Below the pieces are notes generated by a model. That model was not told where the DNA came from. It did not search any database and saw nothing but the letters and a program-made list of their open reading frames with translations. Positions 1 through 9,414 of a stretch of 49,734 bases of DNA are shown here, piece after piece. The DNA is from an uncultured Prevotella sp. Lineage in GTDB: Bacteria; Bacteroidota; Bacteroidia; Bacteroidales; Bacteroidaceae. The translations under genes and the position numbers were made by a program. The stretch is taken from contig CAMUYR010000023.1 of NCBI GenBank assembly GCA_947164965.1, forward strand, positions 1 to 49,734. The letters run 5' to 3'. The number at the start of each line of letters is the position of its first letter. Position 1 is the first letter of the stretch.

Positions 1-50
1 TTTCTTGTGTCGGGTACCTGCTTAGCAAGTACTACAATTTTTAATGCCAT
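1..50 (-). CDS. etfB: Electron transfer flavoprotein beta subunit, N-terminal fragment
   Basis: Read on the minus strand from the ATG at 48-50, the first 16 codons give MALKIVVLAKQVPDTR, after which the window ends. This is the start I know for EtfB/FixA of Bacteroidales; the K-Q-V-P-D-T motif belongs to the N-terminal nucleotide-binding fold. EtfB pairs with EtfA to pass electrons from flavin dehydrogenases such as acyl-CoA dehydrogenase. The rest of the gene, and probably etfA, lies to the left of the window. A strong minus-strand promoter sits 50-80 bases upstream. The identification rests on 16 residues only, but they are distinctive. Confidence 0.85.
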   Translation of the reverse strand, partial: MALKIVVLAKQVPDTR

Positions 51-99
51 ATTATTATAATAATGTGTAAAAATGATATCCTTTTTTGAAAATCGACCG

Positions 100-131
100 C
101 AAAGGTACGACTTTTTGCGCACACAGCCAAA
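100..131 (-). promoter_or_regulatory. Promoter for etfB
   Basis: On the minus strand there is TACCTTTG (100-107) and TTTG (128-131) with exactly 20 bases between them, the Bacteroidetes -7/-33 pair. It predicts a leader of about 45 bases before the etfB ATG at 50. Confidence 0.75.
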
Positions 132-136
132 TAAAA

Positions 137-181
137 TGCACAAAAACGTTGCGTTTGTGCACAAAAGACGAAAATTGTGCA
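137..181. promoter_or_regulatory. Palindrome cluster TTTGTGCACAAA, possible operator
   Basis: A perfect 12 bp palindrome TTTGTGCACAAA lies at 154-165. It is flanked by two further half-sites, TGCACAAA at 137-144 and TTGTGCA at 175-181, spaced about 17 and 21 bases from the centre. The cluster sits just upstream of the etfB -33 box and upstream of the plus-strand gene at 272, so one regulator could act on both. I do not recognise the regulator. Confidence 0.4.
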
Positions 182-224
182 TTATTTTCTTCTTGATTCA
201 TGCGGTTTTCAGAAAAATAATGCG

Positions 225-232
225 TAACTTTG
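225..232 (+). promoter_or_regulatory. Possible -7 element for the 272 gene
   Basis: TAACTTTG matches the Bacteroidetes -7 consensus and lies 39 bases before the ATG at 272. No TTTG is present at the expected -33 position, so the promoter may be weak or activator-dependent. Confidence 0.4.
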
Positions 233-271
233 CAAAATCATAGAATAGACAAACTAATAATATAAGTATAT

Positions 272-1171
272 ATGAGAAAAAGACTTTTGTGGACACTACT
301 GATGCTGCCTGTTGTGGCTTTCGGCAGAGTAGTGAACGTAGATTATTATGGAAAAGAAGTGAAAGTTCACTTTGCCGACACGAAGATGGTGAAGGTGAAG
401 AAGGACAAGGACAGTAAGATCAAGAAATGCATCACATGGTTGGAGGTTGCCACCTACGAGACATTGAAAGACTGTCAGGAGGCTAAGCGCGATATGGCCC
501 TGTGCGACTGGGCTTACGTGAAGCTGTTGGACAAGGTGAGCGAGAAAGTGCTAGGTAATGGCAACGAGGCAGTCATCATGATGGCTGTGCTGATGGATCG
601 TTCGGGATTCGACGTCCGACTGGCTGGCGACGGTGCCAAGAAGGTGGCTCTGCTGTTCCGTTCGGATGCGCTGAGCATCGGAACGTACAAAAGTGTCGAC
701 GTAGATGGCAAGCGCTACTTCGTGTATGGCGATCTGGCTAAAGAGCCACAGGTGAAGGATATGCCCCGACACCAGGGACAGGCCGTATCGCTGAAGATGG
801 AACGTGAGCTGGACATCAAGGGATTCTATGCTGATATTCCTCAGTTCAACTATAGCGATGGTACCAATCGCGAGCGTATGTTGTTGGCGCTGCCCGTTGC
901 CGAGGCGATGGTGAAGGACATGAAGAGCCAGGTGGACGGCATGAAACAGATGAATGCCATTAAGCAGTTGCAGAACACCGTGAACTTCTATTACGAGGAA
1001 GACCAGCGCCCCACGATGCTCTACCGACTGGTGCGTGATGTGTTGGGACTGCAGGTGGAATCGGTGCTGCATCAGGGCCAGCAGGTGGTTGGCGTCTGTG
1101 TGACCGATGATGATAATGTGGAAGGTGACTACGTGGTGAAAGACGGCATGCACTATGTTATTATTAAATAA
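272..1171 (+). CDS. Secreted transglutaminase-fold-like protein, paralogue 1
   Basis: This is a 299-residue protein with a signal peptide (about residues 1-19, MRKRLLWTLLMLPVVAFG). It is a tandem paralogue of the next gene. Shared blocks include YGKxVxVxF near the N-terminus, TYETxxDCQ, a DWAYxxxLxK segment, NEAVxMMA and, near the C-terminus, LVRDVLGL followed by GxYVVxxGxHYV. From memory, Bacteroidales homologues with this layout are transglutaminase-fold proteins whose Cys loop (an SDCEDRA-type motif) precedes LVR. Here no such Cys loop is present, the His of the PxH motif is replaced by Gln, and the protein stops at HYVIIK, just before the expected Asp. It is therefore probably non-catalytic. 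Export to the periplasm or cell surface is inferred from the signal peptide. The precise role is unknown. Confidence 0.75.
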   Translation: MRKRLLWTLLMLPVVAFGRVVNVDYYGKEVKVHFADTKMVKVKKDKDSKIKKCITWLEVATYETLKDCQEAKRDMALCDWAYVKLLDKVSEKVLGNGNEAVIMMAVLMDRSGFDVRLAGDGAKKVALLFRSDALSIGTYKSVDVDGKRYFVYGDLAKEPQVKDMPRHQGQAVSLKMERELDIKGFYADIPQFNYSDGTNRERMLLALPVAEAMVKDMKSQVDGMKQMNAIKQLQNTVNFYYEEDQRPTMLYRLVRDVLGLQVESVLHQGQQVVGVCVTDDDNVEGDYVVKDGMHYVIIK

Positions 1172-1182
1172 GGAGTAAGACG

Positions 1183-2274
1183 ATGAAAAAGATATTATTA
1201 GGACTCATGCTGACATATTCGTGCACGATGTTTGCAGCAGATAAGGTAGTCAGCTTCACTTTCTACGGAAAGGATGTGCAGGTGCGTTTCGACAACTCAA
1301 GAAGAGTGAGGGTGAAATCGGGAACGAACGGCGAACTGGTGAGATGTCTGGAGTGGTTGGACGGTGTTACCTACGAAACGGTGGAAGACTGCCAGCGTAT
1401 CAAGAAAGAGTTGAACCTGAGCGACTGGGCATACACCAATTTCCTGCATAAGTTGGCTGAGACCAGTCTTGGAAAAACCAATGAGGCTGTTCTGATGATG
1501 GCGTGGATGATGGACCTCTCAGACTATAACGTAGGAATCTGCAAGGGTAAGAACGGTGGTTTGCGTCTGTTGTTCCTGTCGGATGCCGACCTGCCCAATT
1601 ATCATCCGATGGAGGTGCGCGGAAAGGTGTTTTATGCTTTCCAGGATTCAACGCTGACAACGTTCAGAAATTATGAACGCCTGTCGACAGTAGGTAATCC
1701 CGTGTCGTTCCGCAAATATGGCGACCAGAAATTTGGCGTAAACCCGACGCAGCCCATCACGGTGACGTCGAAGAAGAACCCCGACTTCTCGTTTACCTTC
1801 CGTTTCAACCAGTATATGATTGATTTCTTCCGCAGTCTGCCGACTTACATTTATGATAAAGACCCGCAGCAACGTTGGTTGATTATGGCTCAGACACCGC
1901 TGGAGGAATATCTGCAGAACTCGCTGGTGAAGGACATGAAGCAGAAGGTAGCTGGCATGAAGCAGCAGGATGCTATCCAGCAGATGATCTGGTGGGTACA
2001 GACGGGTTTTGAGAATATCAATGAAAACGAGAAGAACGTCATTCTCTCGCGCCTCGTCCGTGACGTGCTGGGACTGAAGGTAGCGTTTATCAACTATCCC
2101 TCGCATACGGCTATCGCTGTCAGCATTACCGATGCCGATGTTCACGGCGCTTATGTCGTGAGAAGCGGACGCCACTATGTGTTGTGCGATGCTGCTTACG
2201 ACGACGCCAAGGTGGGCAGAGAGATGCCTTCGATGTCGGGGCAGAAAAAAATAGTGACCCTGTTGGATCACTAA
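1183..2274 (+). CDS. Secreted transglutaminase-fold-like protein, paralogue 2
   Basis: This 363-residue protein has a signal peptide (about 1-19, ending CTMFAA). It starts 11 bases after the previous gene, behind a GGAG ribosome site, so the two form an operon. It aligns with paralogue 1 along most of its length but carries about 60 extra residues in the middle and 25 more at the C-terminus. In the C-terminal half, PSHTAIAV (His308) and YVLCDAAY (Asp336) match the His and Asp positions of a transglutaminase-type triad as I recall them from Bacteroidales relatives. The segment before LVRDVLGL that should carry the catalytic Cys has none. I infer an inactive or repurposed papain-like fold, possibly a peptide- or glycan-binding partner. 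No function can be assigned. Confidence 0.75.
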   Translation: MKKILLGLMLTYSCTMFAADKVVSFTFYGKDVQVRFDNSRRVRVKSGTNGELVRCLEWLDGVTYETVEDCQRIKKELNLSDWAYTNFLHKLAETSLGKTNEAVLMMAWMMDLSDYNVGICKGKNGGLRLLFLSDADLPNYHPMEVRGKVFYAFQDSTLTTFRNYERLSTVGNPVSFRKYGDQKFGVNPTQPITVTSKKNPDFSFTFRFNQYMIDFFRSLPTYIYDKDPQQRWLIMAQTPLEEYLQNSLVKDMKQKVAGMKQQDAIQQMIWWVQTGFENINENEKNVILSRLVRDVLGLKVAFINYPSHTAIAVSITDADVHGAYVVRSGRHYVLCDAAYDDAKVGREMPSMSGQKKIVTLLDH

Positions 2275-2286
2275 ATAGAATAAGGT

Positions 2287-2321
2287 GTAATCTGGTCAAT
2301 ATGTTTATTTGACCAGATTAC
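2287..2321. terminator. Bidirectional hairpin between convergent genes
   Basis: A perfect 13 bp inverted repeat (GTAATCTGGTCAA at 2287-2299 and TTGACCAGATTAC at 2309-2321, 9-base loop) separates the convergent genes ending at 2274 and 2305. The right arm covers the last codons of the minus-strand ATPase gene and the loop holds its stop codon. There is no long T run. Confidence 0.6.
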
Positions 2322-3885
2322 CCAAGATGTCACGAGTGAGTTCCTTCGTAATAGTACGAGTAGCGGCACTCGTGGCATTTTTTGCGACCCTACCTGTCGT
2401 AGAGGTCTTGGACTTTGTCTTCTTACCAGTCACCTTATCGCTGACATAAGTGCCGAGGATGGCAGCAAATGTCGACGTGATAGCGGTGATAACAGCCTTC
2501 AGCACTTTACCCATGATGCCCGGCTTCTTCTTTTCTTCCTTGGAGGCAGTCTTGGCTTCCTCTGCAGCGGCTGCTTCCTCCTGCTGAACAGCCAGCTGCT
2601 GCTCGGCTTCAGCCATCAGCACTTCGAACGCACTCTCACGATCGATAGGTGTGTCGTACTTGCCGTAGATGCGGCTCTGCTTGATGATGTCGAGGCGCTG
2701 ACCTTCCGTTACTGCACCAATCTGCGAAAGCGGGAAGAGAATCTTGGCCCGCTCGACAATGCCGGGAGCACCCTTCTCGTCGAGGAAGCTCACGAGGGCT
2801 TCACCCGTCTCCAGATTCATGATAGCCTCATCGGTCTTAAAGGCAGGATTAGCGCGGAAGGTATCGGCAGCAGTCTTCACAGCCTTCTGGTCCTTCGGCG
2901 TGTAAGCACGCAGGGCATGTTGTACGCGGTTACCCAACTGACCGAGAATATTTTCAGGAATATCTGTAGGGCTCTGTGTGATGAAATAGATGCCTACGCC
3001 CTTAGAACGAATCAGGCGGATGACCTGCTCAATCTTATCCAAGAGAGCCTTGCTGGTATCTGTGAACAGCATGTGAGCCTCGTCGAAGAAGAATACGAGT
3101 TTAGGTAATGGCAGGTCGCCAACCTCTGGCAGGGTAGAGTAGAGCTCGCTTAAGAGCCACAACAGGAACGTACTGTAGAGTTTGGGTTGCATCATCAGCT
3201 TGTCGGCAGCCAGCACGTTCATCACACCCTTGCCGCCTTCTGTCTGCATCAGGTCGTAGATATCGAACGAGGGTTCGCCAAAGAACTTATCGGCACCCTG
3301 ACTCTCCAACTGCAACAAGGCACGCTGAATGGCACCAATGGTTGGTACGGAGATGTTGCCATACTTAGTGGTATAGTCTTTGGCATTCTTTGATACCCAA
3401 TCGAGCATTGAACGCAAGTCTTTCAGATCGATGAGCAACAGTCCGCGCTCGTCGGCAATACGGAAAACGATATTAAGTACACCGTCCTGCGTCTCGTTCA
3501 GTTGCATCAGACGACTGAGCAGCTGTGGACCCATTTGTGAAATGGTCGCACGCATGGGGTGACCTTGTTCGCCAAAGACATCGAAGAAACGTACGGGACA
3601 AGCCTGGAATTCAGGGTTCTCGATGCCAAACTCAGGCAGGCGCTTCTCAATGAAGCCACTCATCTTACCTACTTGCGAGATACCACTCAGGTCGCCCTTC
3701 ATATCGGCCATGAAACATGGTACACCAGCCTGGCAGAACGTCTCTGCCATCACTTGCAGTGTCACCGTCTTACCCGTACCCGTAGCACCGGCAATGAGTC
3801 CGTGACGATTGGCCATCTTACCTGTAATCGATAGCGCTCCGTTGGCGCAATGGGCAATGTAGAGCCCTCTTTCTTTGTCGAACAT
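2305..3885 (-). CDS. HerA-like ATPase/helicase (DUF853 family)
   Basis: This 526-residue P-loop ATPase matches the family of E. coli YjgR (DUF853, HerA/VirB4-like). The Walker A motif [10 protein letters not shown] is near residue 34, Walker B is in [10 protein letters not shown], and downstream there are arginine-rich segments typical of the fold, including [16 protein letters not shown]. The C-terminal ~100 residues are Ala/Glu/Lys rich and then Thr/Lys rich, like the poorly conserved YjgR tail. HerA-type ATPases translocate DNA, but the substrate of this group is not established. It lies 16 bases downstream of fcl, so it is probably co-transcribed with the GDP-fucose genes; no functional link is apparent. 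The gene ends inside a bidirectional hairpin. Confidence 0.9.
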   Translation of the reverse strand: MFDKERGLYIAHCANGALSITGKMANRHGLIAGATGTGKTVTLQVMAETFCQAGVPCFMADMKGDLSGISQVGKMSGFIEKRLPEFGIENPEFQACPVRFFDVFGEQGHPMRATISQMGPQLLSRLMQLNETQDGVLNIVFRIADERGLLLIDLKDLRSMLDWVSKNAKDYTTKYGNISVPTIGAIQRALLQLESQGADKFFGEPSFDIYDLMQTEGGKGVMNVLAADKLMMQPKLYSTFLLWLLSELYSTLPEVGDLPLPKLVFFFDEAHMLFTDTSKALLDKIEQVIRLIRSKGVGIYFITQSPTDIPENILGQLGNRVQHALRAYTPKDQKAVKTAADTFRANPAFKTDEAIMNLETGEALVSFLDEKGAPGIVERAKILFPLSQIGAVTEGQRLDIIKQSRIYGKYDTPIDRESAFEVLMAEAEQQLAVQQEEAAAAEEAKTASKEEKKKPGIMGKVLKAVITAITSTFAAILGTYVSDKVTGKKTKSKTSTTGRVAKNATSAATRTITKELTRDILGNLVK

Positions 3886-3901
3886 AATCGTTTTGGTTTA
3901 G

Positions 3902-5071
3902 TTATTTTAATGAGTCTTTATACCACTCAAACAGTTTCTGCACGCCATCCTCGATTTCCACCTTGTGGGTCCATCCCAACGAATGAAGCTTCGATACATC
4001 GATGAGTTTACGCATGGTACCATCGGGCTTCGAGGTGTCGAATTCCACTTCGCCTTCGAAACCGACGGCTTTCACCACAAGTTCGGAGAGTTCGCGGATG
4101 GTGAGCTCCTTGCCCGTGCCAACGTTGATGTGGCAGTTGCGGATTTCGCCTAACTTAGGGATAGCACCGCCACGTCCTGCGCTGTGGTTACGGTCTACGG
4201 CTCCATCGGTACTTGCACCATAATGTACAGAAGAATATTTCTCGATGCCGATGATGTCGCTGAAGTTGACGTTCAATAGGACATGTACTGAGGCGTCGGC
4301 CATATCCTCGCTCCAGAGGAACTCACGCAGCGGTGTACCGGTGCCCCAGAGAACGACCTTATTGTCCTCTATGCCGTATTTCCGTAATACCGTGATAATG
4401 TCATTACGGGATGCCGAACCGTCGACACCTTCTACGGGACGCTTATTCAGGTCAATGGCAATCTTATCCCATTCTCCGTCATGTATTAACTTCGCCAGAT
4501 ACACCTTACGCATCATAGCTGGCATCACATGCGAATTTTCCAAATGGAAGTTGTCGTTAGGACCATAGAGGTTCGTTGGCATCACGGCGATATAGTTAGT
4601 GCCGTATTGCAGATTGTAACTTTCGCACATCTTCAGACCGGCAATCTTCGCAATGGCGTATTCCTCGTTGGTATACTCCAATGGGGATGTCAGCAGACAG
4701 TCTTCTTTCATCGGTTGCGGCGCATTCTTGGGATAGATACACGTTGAGCCCAAGAACAGCAGCTTCTGAACACCATGCGCATAAGCCTCGCTGATGACGT
4801 TGCACTGAATCTTCAAATTCATCATGATGAAGTCGGCACGATAGAGGCTGTTTGCCATAATACCACCAACGAAAGCGGCAGCCAGCACAACGGCATCAGG
4901 ACGCTCTTCGTCGAAGAACTTTCTGACAGCCACCTGATCCGTGAGGTCAAGCTCCTTGTGTGTCCTGCCTACCAGATTCTTATAGCCTCGCTGCAGGAGG
5001 TTATTCCAAATAGCAGAGCCCACGAGTCCGTGATGCCCTGCCACATATATCTTACTATCCTTACTCAGCAT
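3902..5071 (-). CDS. fcl: GDP-L-fucose synthase
   Basis: This protein (389 residues) is a short-chain dehydrogenase/epimerase-reductase that converts GDP-4-keto-6-deoxy-D-mannose to GDP-L-fucose with NADPH. The nucleotide-binding motif GHHGLVGS is at residues 12-19, the GSTCIYP segment carries the conserved Ser109 and Cys111, and the catalytic Tyr138-Lys142 pair is in YAIAK. It is longer than E. coli Fcl (about 320 residues) because of an insertion near residues 205-300 ([13 protein letters not shown] through [11 protein letters not shown]), which I believe is common in Bacteroidales. Its ATG lies 11 bases inside the end of gmd, so the two are translationally coupled. It supplies activated fucose for surface glycans or protein O-glycosylation. 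Confidence 0.96.
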   Translation of the reverse strand: MLSKDSKIYVAGHHGLVGSAIWNNLLQRGYKNLVGRTHKELDLTDQVAVRKFFDEERPDAVVLAAAFVGGIMANSLYRADFIMMNLKIQCNVISEAYAHGVQKLLFLGSTCIYPKNAPQPMKEDCLLTSPLEYTNEEYAIAKIAGLKMCESYNLQYGTNYIAVMPTNLYGPNDNFHLENSHVMPAMMRKVYLAKLIHDGEWDKIAIDLNKRPVEGVDGSASRNDIITVLRKYGIEDNKVVLWGTGTPLREFLWSEDMADASVHVLLNVNFSDIIGIEKYSSVHYGASTDGAVDRNHSAGRGGAIPKLGEIRNCHINVGTGKELTIRELSELVVKAVGFEGEVEFDTSKPDGTMRKLIDVSKLHSLGWTHKVEIEDGVQKLFEWYKDSLK

Positions 5072-6161
5072 CTTGCTTATCCATTTGTGCCTTCAGGAAC
5101 AGTTTCTTCACGAACTTCATATCGTGCTTCACCATAATCTTGACGAGATCTTGGAAACTGGTCTTCTGCGGATTCCAACCCAACTTAGCTTTTGCTTTGG
5201 CGGGATTACCCAACAGCTGATCAACCTCAGCAGGACGGAAGTACTTGGGATCGACCTCAACAAGCGATTTGCCTGTAGCCTTATCGTAACCCTTCTCGTC
5301 GACACCGTCACCGCGCCATTCCAGTTCGATACCCACCTCCTTGAAAGCGAGCGTAGCAAATTCGCGAACGGTATGATACTCGCCTGTAGCAATCACAAAG
5401 TCGTCGGGTTCCGGCTGTTGCAGAATGAGCCACATGCACTCGATATAGTCTTTAGCGTAACCCCAGTCGCGCAAAGAATTCAGATTACCCAGATAGAGCT
5501 TGTCCTGATAGCCTTGAGCGATGCGGGCGGCTGCCAACGTAATCTTACGCGTCACAAAGGTCTCGCCACGACGCTCACTCTCGTGATTGAAGAGGATACC
5601 GTTGCAGCAGAACATATTGTACGACTCGCGGTAGTTCTTCATGATCCAGAAGCCGTAGAGCTTGGCAACGGCATAAGGACTGCGGGGGTAGAACGGAGTG
5701 GTCTCACTTTGCGGCACCTCCTGTACCTTACCATACAGCTCAGACGTAGAAGCCTGATAGATGCGGCAGGTATCAGCCAGACCTGCAATACGAACGGCTT
5801 CGAGCAGACGGAGCACACCATTGGCGTCGGTGTCAGCCGTGTATTCCGGCACATCGAACGATACCTTCACGTGACTCTGAGCAGCCAGATTATAAATCTC
5901 TGTGGGACGAATCTTCGAGATGACACGAATCAGCGACGAAGAGTCGGTCATATCTGCCCAGTGAAGATTCACCAGACGAGCCTTCTTCATGTCTCGAACC
6001 CACTCGTCGAGATACAGGTGTTCGATACGAGCGGTATTAAAACTCGACGAACGGCGCATGAGGCCATGCACCTCGTATCCCTTTTCGATTAAGAATTCGG
6101 CCAGATACGAACCGTCCTGACCAGTAATACCAGTAATTAGAGCAACTTTTTTATTTTCCAT
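5061..6161 (-). CDS. gmd: GDP-mannose 4,6-dehydratase
   Basis: This 366-residue enzyme dehydrates GDP-D-mannose to GDP-4-keto-6-deoxymannose, the first committed step to GDP-fucose. The NADP-binding motif TGITGQDG is at residues 10-17 and is followed by the family-typical [15 protein letters not shown]. The active site has STSE (138-141) and Tyr163-Lys167 in SPYAVAK. The length is normal. It is the second gene of manC-gmd-fcl, 31 bases after manC, and overlaps fcl by 11 bases. The gene set lets the cell make GDP-fucose from mannose-1-phosphate. No regulatory site is visible inside the operon. Confidence 0.97.
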   Translation of the reverse strand: MENKKVALITGITGQDGSYLAEFLIEKGYEVHGLMRRSSSFNTARIEHLYLDEWVRDMKKARLVNLHWADMTDSSSLIRVISKIRPTEIYNLAAQSHVKVSFDVPEYTADTDANGVLRLLEAVRIAGLADTCRIYQASTSELYGKVQEVPQSETTPFYPRSPYAVAKLYGFWIMKNYRESYNMFCCNGILFNHESERRGETFVTRKITLAAARIAQGYQDKLYLGNLNSLRDWGYAKDYIECMWLILQQPEPDDFVIATGEYHTVREFATLAFKEVGIELEWRGDGVDEKGYDKATGKSLVEVDPKYFRPAEVDQLLGNPAKAKAKLGWNPQKTSFQDLVKIMVKHDMKFVKKLFLKAQMDKQDAE

Positions 6162-6192
6162 ATTTCTTAGAATTGAATATAGTCATACTTGG

Positions 6193-7263
6193 TTATTTGT
6201 CTTGTCCGCTAAACTGCTTGATACGCTGCTCCTCAGAGAGTTTGCAGATGAGTAGGGTGTCGTCGTTTTCAGCGATGATATAGCCGTCGAGACCCTGAAT
6301 CACCACCTTCTTCTCCTGTGTGGTGTGAACGATGCAGTTATGACTCTCGAAGAGCGAGATGTCTGGTCCGATGCAGGCGTTGCCGTAGAGGTCTTTCTTC
6401 GACTGCTGGCGCAGTGAACCCCATGTACCCAAATCGCTCCATCCGAAGTCGGCAGGACAAACGAATATCTCTTCGGCTTTCTCCATGATGGCATAGTCGA
6501 CACTGATGTTCTCGCACTCAGGGAATACCTCATCGATAGTCTCCTGTTCCTTATCAGTACCATAGACAGGCAGCAGCTTCTCGAAGATCTTTGCCATTGC
6601 AGGCTGATACATACGGAAGGCATTGACGATGGTGTTGACATTCCAAATGAAGATGCCTGCATTCCAGAAGTAGTTGTTCTTCTGGATATAGCGCAAGGCG
6701 GTCTCGACGTCTGGCTTCTCGCGGAAAGAGTCGACGCGGAAGATTTCCTTATTACGCAACGACTGCGCTGAGAGGTTAGCCTCGATATAACCATAACCCG
6801 TCTCAGGACGGTTGGGCTTCATACCCAGTGTCACGATGGCATCGTTGTCGCTCGTAAACTGGAGGCACTCTGTGATGACGCGACGGAACTCCTGAACATC
6901 CAGAACGACGTGGTCGCTGGGAGATACCACGATATTGGCCTTGGGATCTTTCGACTTGATACGCCAACTGACGTAAGCAATGCACGGTGCGGTGTTTCGG
7001 CGACAAGGCTCGCAGAGAATATGGTCACGAGGCATCTCTGGCAACTGCTCGGCCACCGTTTCTGCATAGGTCTTGTTAGTCACTACCCATACGTTCTCGT
7101 TGTCAACGAGTCCAGAGAAACGGTCTACGGTCATTTGCAGCAACGAACGTCCGATGCCCATCACATCGATAAACTGCTTGGGCTTCTCAGCCGTGCTCAT
7201 TGGCCAGAAACGACTGCCTACGCCGCCTGCCATGATTACCAAATGATTATTGATTCTAGCCAT
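6193..7263 (-). CDS. manC: Mannose-1-phosphate guanylyltransferase
   Basis: This 356-residue nucleotidyltransferase makes GDP-mannose from mannose-1-phosphate and GTP. The signature GGVGSRFWP is at residues 13-21 with the Lys-rich KPKQF just after it; downstream are PSDHVV, FREKPD, FWNAGIFIWN and SDLGTWGS, all typical of the family. It lacks the C-terminal phosphomannose isomerase domain seen in long ManC/AlgA proteins, so isomerisation must be encoded elsewhere. It is the first gene of the GDP-fucose operon and has its own candidate -7 box upstream at 7294-7301. Confidence 0.96.
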   Translation of the reverse strand: MARINNHLVIMAGGVGSRFWPMSTAEKPKQFIDVMGIGRSLLQMTVDRFSGLVDNENVWVVTNKTYAETVAEQLPEMPRDHILCEPCRRNTAPCIAYVSWRIKSKDPKANIVVSPSDHVVLDVQEFRRVITECLQFTSDNDAIVTLGMKPNRPETGYGYIEANLSAQSLRNKEIFRVDSFREKPDVETALRYIQKNNYFWNAGIFIWNVNTIVNAFRMYQPAMAKIFEKLLPVYGTDKEQETIDEVFPECENISVDYAIMEKAEEIFVCPADFGWSDLGTWGSLRQQSKKDLYGNACIGPDISLFESHNCIVHTTQEKKVVIQGLDGYIIAENDDTLLICKLSEEQRIKQFSGQDK

Positions 7264-7293
7264 AACGATAGTTGATTTTTTGAATTAATTCTG

Positions 7294-7301
7294 CAAAAAT
7301 A
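7294..7301 (-). promoter_or_regulatory. -7 element for the manC operon
   Basis: TATTTTTG on the minus strand lies 30 bases before the manC ATG, in the 55-base gap after dedA. No clear -33 TTTG is seen. Confidence 0.45.
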
Positions 7302-7318
7302 CACAATATTTTTGATAA

Positions 7319-7954
7319 TCACGAATTTTTAGCCTGTTTTTTCTTCATCCAAGCCTTAAAAACAAAGTAAGCAACGCCCAGAACCACCAAAGCGATGATG
7401 ATGAGCTTGATGTATTCAGCATACTCCGTAATCTTGTCGTTGAGCTGTTCCTCGGGAACGATAGCGTGCAGATACCAGCCCAATGCCGCCAGAATAGCAT
7501 GCCAGCAGCCTGCGCCAATCGTGGTGTAGAGCAGGAACTTACCGTAGTGCATACGAGCCAGTCCGGCGGGAATGGAAATCAGGTGACGGATGCCAGGAAT
7601 CAGTCGTCCTGTCAGTGTAGCAGCAACTCCGTGCTCGTCGAAATAACGCTCCGACTTTTCTACCTTCTCCTGATTCAGCAGACACATCTTACCCCACTTG
7701 CTATTCGCAAACTTATAGATGACGGGACGGCCTACGTATAGAGCCACGAAATAGTTGATGGAGGCTCCGAGGTCGGCACCGATGGTGGCAAAGAGAATGA
7801 CCAGCCACACGTCGAGTTGTCCGCTTGCCGCATGATAAGCTGCAGGGGTGACTACGAATTCAGAGGGAACGGGAACCACCGTGCTCTCAAGGAGCATCAG
7901 AAAGAGGATGGTGCCGTAGTTCAGATTGCCTAACAGGGTTGTTATAAAGTTCAT
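7319..7954 (-). CDS. DedA-family membrane protein
   Basis: This 211-residue integral membrane protein has several hydrophobic segments and the DedA (SNARE-associated/VTT) hallmarks: the early LLESTVVPVPSE motif with membrane-embedded acidic residues, and GRLIPGIRHLISIPAGLARM, which matches the FxRFxPxxRxxxxxxAG motif with its essential Arg residues. DedA proteins are implicated in lipid carrier flipping and membrane homeostasis; the exact substrate here is not visible. It ends in a charged tail (KKKQAKNS) expected on the cytoplasmic side. It starts 18 bases after the TPR gene and is probably the last gene of a glnS-TPR-dedA transcript. Confidence 0.92.
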   Translation of the reverse strand: MNFITTLLGNLNYGTILFLMLLESTVVPVPSEFVVTPAAYHAASGQLDVWLVILFATIGADLGASINYFVALYVGRPVIYKFANSKWGKMCLLNQEKVEKSERYFDEHGVAATLTGRLIPGIRHLISIPAGLARMHYGKFLLYTTIGAGCWHAILAALGWYLHAIVPEEQLNDKITEYAEYIKLIIIALVVLGVAYFVFKAWMKKKQAKNS

Positions 7955-7972
7955 ATTTGTCTCGTGATAATG

Positions 7973-9409
7973 TTATGATGGGTTTTGTGGAATATGTTGT
8001 TCCATATATGAAACATATTCGCTGACGGGTGTGTTCTCAGGAAACATCCAGTACAGCACTTCTTGTGCCTCTATGGGGTTCTTGTCGACAGCCAGTCGCA
8101 GATATTTCATAAATTCGTCCCAATACTTCAAGTCGAAACAGCATAGTGCCATATAGGCATAGCCGTTTTTAAAATCGGGGTAACATTCTTCAATCATATC
8201 GAGAAACTTGAGCAGCATATTATAACAAGCCTCGATGAGATGATTGTCATGAAGCGATACGATGACTCGTAACATGATTTGAGGATTGTGCTCACTCTTC
8301 ATGATGGCCGTCTGATATGCTTTCTGAGCCTCGTCCACCTTACCATTCTGCAAGAGTAGATGGGCTCTGACTACCAGCATGTCTAAATGGTCACAGTCCA
8401 ACGTCTCCGTCTGGTCCAACATCTCCATCGCCTGTTTGATCTGATGCAAACCACTATAGCAGAAAGCCAGTTCCTGATAGATCTGTGGACGCAAGGGTGA
8501 GTCCTTCTCCGTAAGTGCCAACGACATACGCAATACCGTGACTGCCTCTTCGTAACGATTCAGATTGGACAGACAAACGCCTTCATGTAGAAGTCCTACT
8601 TCATCTTCTGGAACCAGTTCTATGTACTTTTTGAAATACTTCAGAGCTTCCTCGAAATTGCCCATTTTGAACAGTCCGACAGCCTTGTTGTTGATAGGCT
8701 CCGGATCATTGGGGGCAATGGCGATAGCGTATTCCGAACTGGTGATAGAGCTCGAGAAGTCATTGTTCATATACTGTGCCGAAGCCAGTGCCGTCCAATA
8801 ATTTTCAGAAAAAGGATTCTTGTCGACGAGTTCGTTGAAGAGTCGTTCGGAGTCCTTATACTTACCAATTCCAAAGAGCGCGCGAGCCATCAGTTCCTTG
8901 AAGTCGTCGCTGCCGTCACCTTTCGAGCGCAACATCCATTCAAATGCCTTCATGCTTTCTTCGTAGTCAATGTATAGGTTGGCACAATCGCGTACGAAGT
9001 CCTCATACTCGTCAGGATCAACCGTCTTGCCGTATTCGCGTAGATACTCGTCGGCTTCTTCTACATTTCCTTCCGCAATCATGATTTCTGCCACCAGATA
9101 GTGGTAGTCGGGATCGTCGTGATTCTCTATCTCGTCGCGATAGAATGCTGCCTCCTCATAATCGTCTCTGTTCAAAGCCTTACGTGCCTTAAACACATTG
9201 GGAAGTGTTGCATTGGGATATAGCTCCAAAGCGTAGTCGATGGCCTCTTCTGCCTTCTCCTCAAGGTCTTTCCACGAGTAGTAGTCGGCAATATCCACTA
9301 AGTCATCGGCATCTATAAATGGGCTGTTGCCGTCATTTACAGATGCCTCATAACTTTCCAGTATCTCCTGGAATTCTTCGCTTTTAAAATACTCTTCGTC
9401 TATTTGCAT
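7973..9409 (-). CDS. Tetratricopeptide-repeat protein
   Basis: This 478-residue acidic protein has no signal peptide and is built from repeated helical pairs of TPR type. Examples include NNKAVGLFKMGNFEEALKYF, LLHEGVCLSNLNRYEEAV and QELAFCYSGLHQIKQAMEML. The N-terminus (EEYFKSEEFQEILESYE) is acidic and the whole chain is cytoplasmic by appearance. Similar long TPR proteins next to glnS occur in Bacteroidales, and a scaffold role is likely, but I do not know the partner. It starts 5 bases before the glnS stop region on the same strand, so the two genes are tightly coupled. Confidence 0.85.
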   Translation of the reverse strand: MQIDEEYFKSEEFQEILESYEASVNDGNSPFIDADDLVDIADYYSWKDLEEKAEEAIDYALELYPNATLPNVFKARKALNRDDYEEAAFYRDEIENHDDPDYHYLVAEIMIAEGNVEEADEYLREYGKTVDPDEYEDFVRDCANLYIDYEESMKAFEWMLRSKGDGSDDFKELMARALFGIGKYKDSERLFNELVDKNPFSENYWTALASAQYMNNDFSSSITSSEYAIAIAPNDPEPINNKAVGLFKMGNFEEALKYFKKYIELVPEDEVGLLHEGVCLSNLNRYEEAVTVLRMSLALTEKDSPLRPQIYQELAFCYSGLHQIKQAMEMLDQTETLDCDHLDMLVVRAHLLLQNGKVDEAQKAYQTAIMKSEHNPQIMLRVIVSLHDNHLIEACYNMLLKFLDMIEECYPDFKNGYAYMALCCFDLKYWDEFMKYLRLAVDKNPIEAQEVLYWMFPENTPVSEYVSYMEQHIPQNPS

Positions 9410-9414
9410 TCAGT

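Noticed and set aside
5073..6092. Long plus-strand open frame (339 codons) opposite gmd
   Set aside because: It lies fully antisense to a clear gmd gene and its translation resembles no protein family; high coding GC on the opposite strand explains the open frame.
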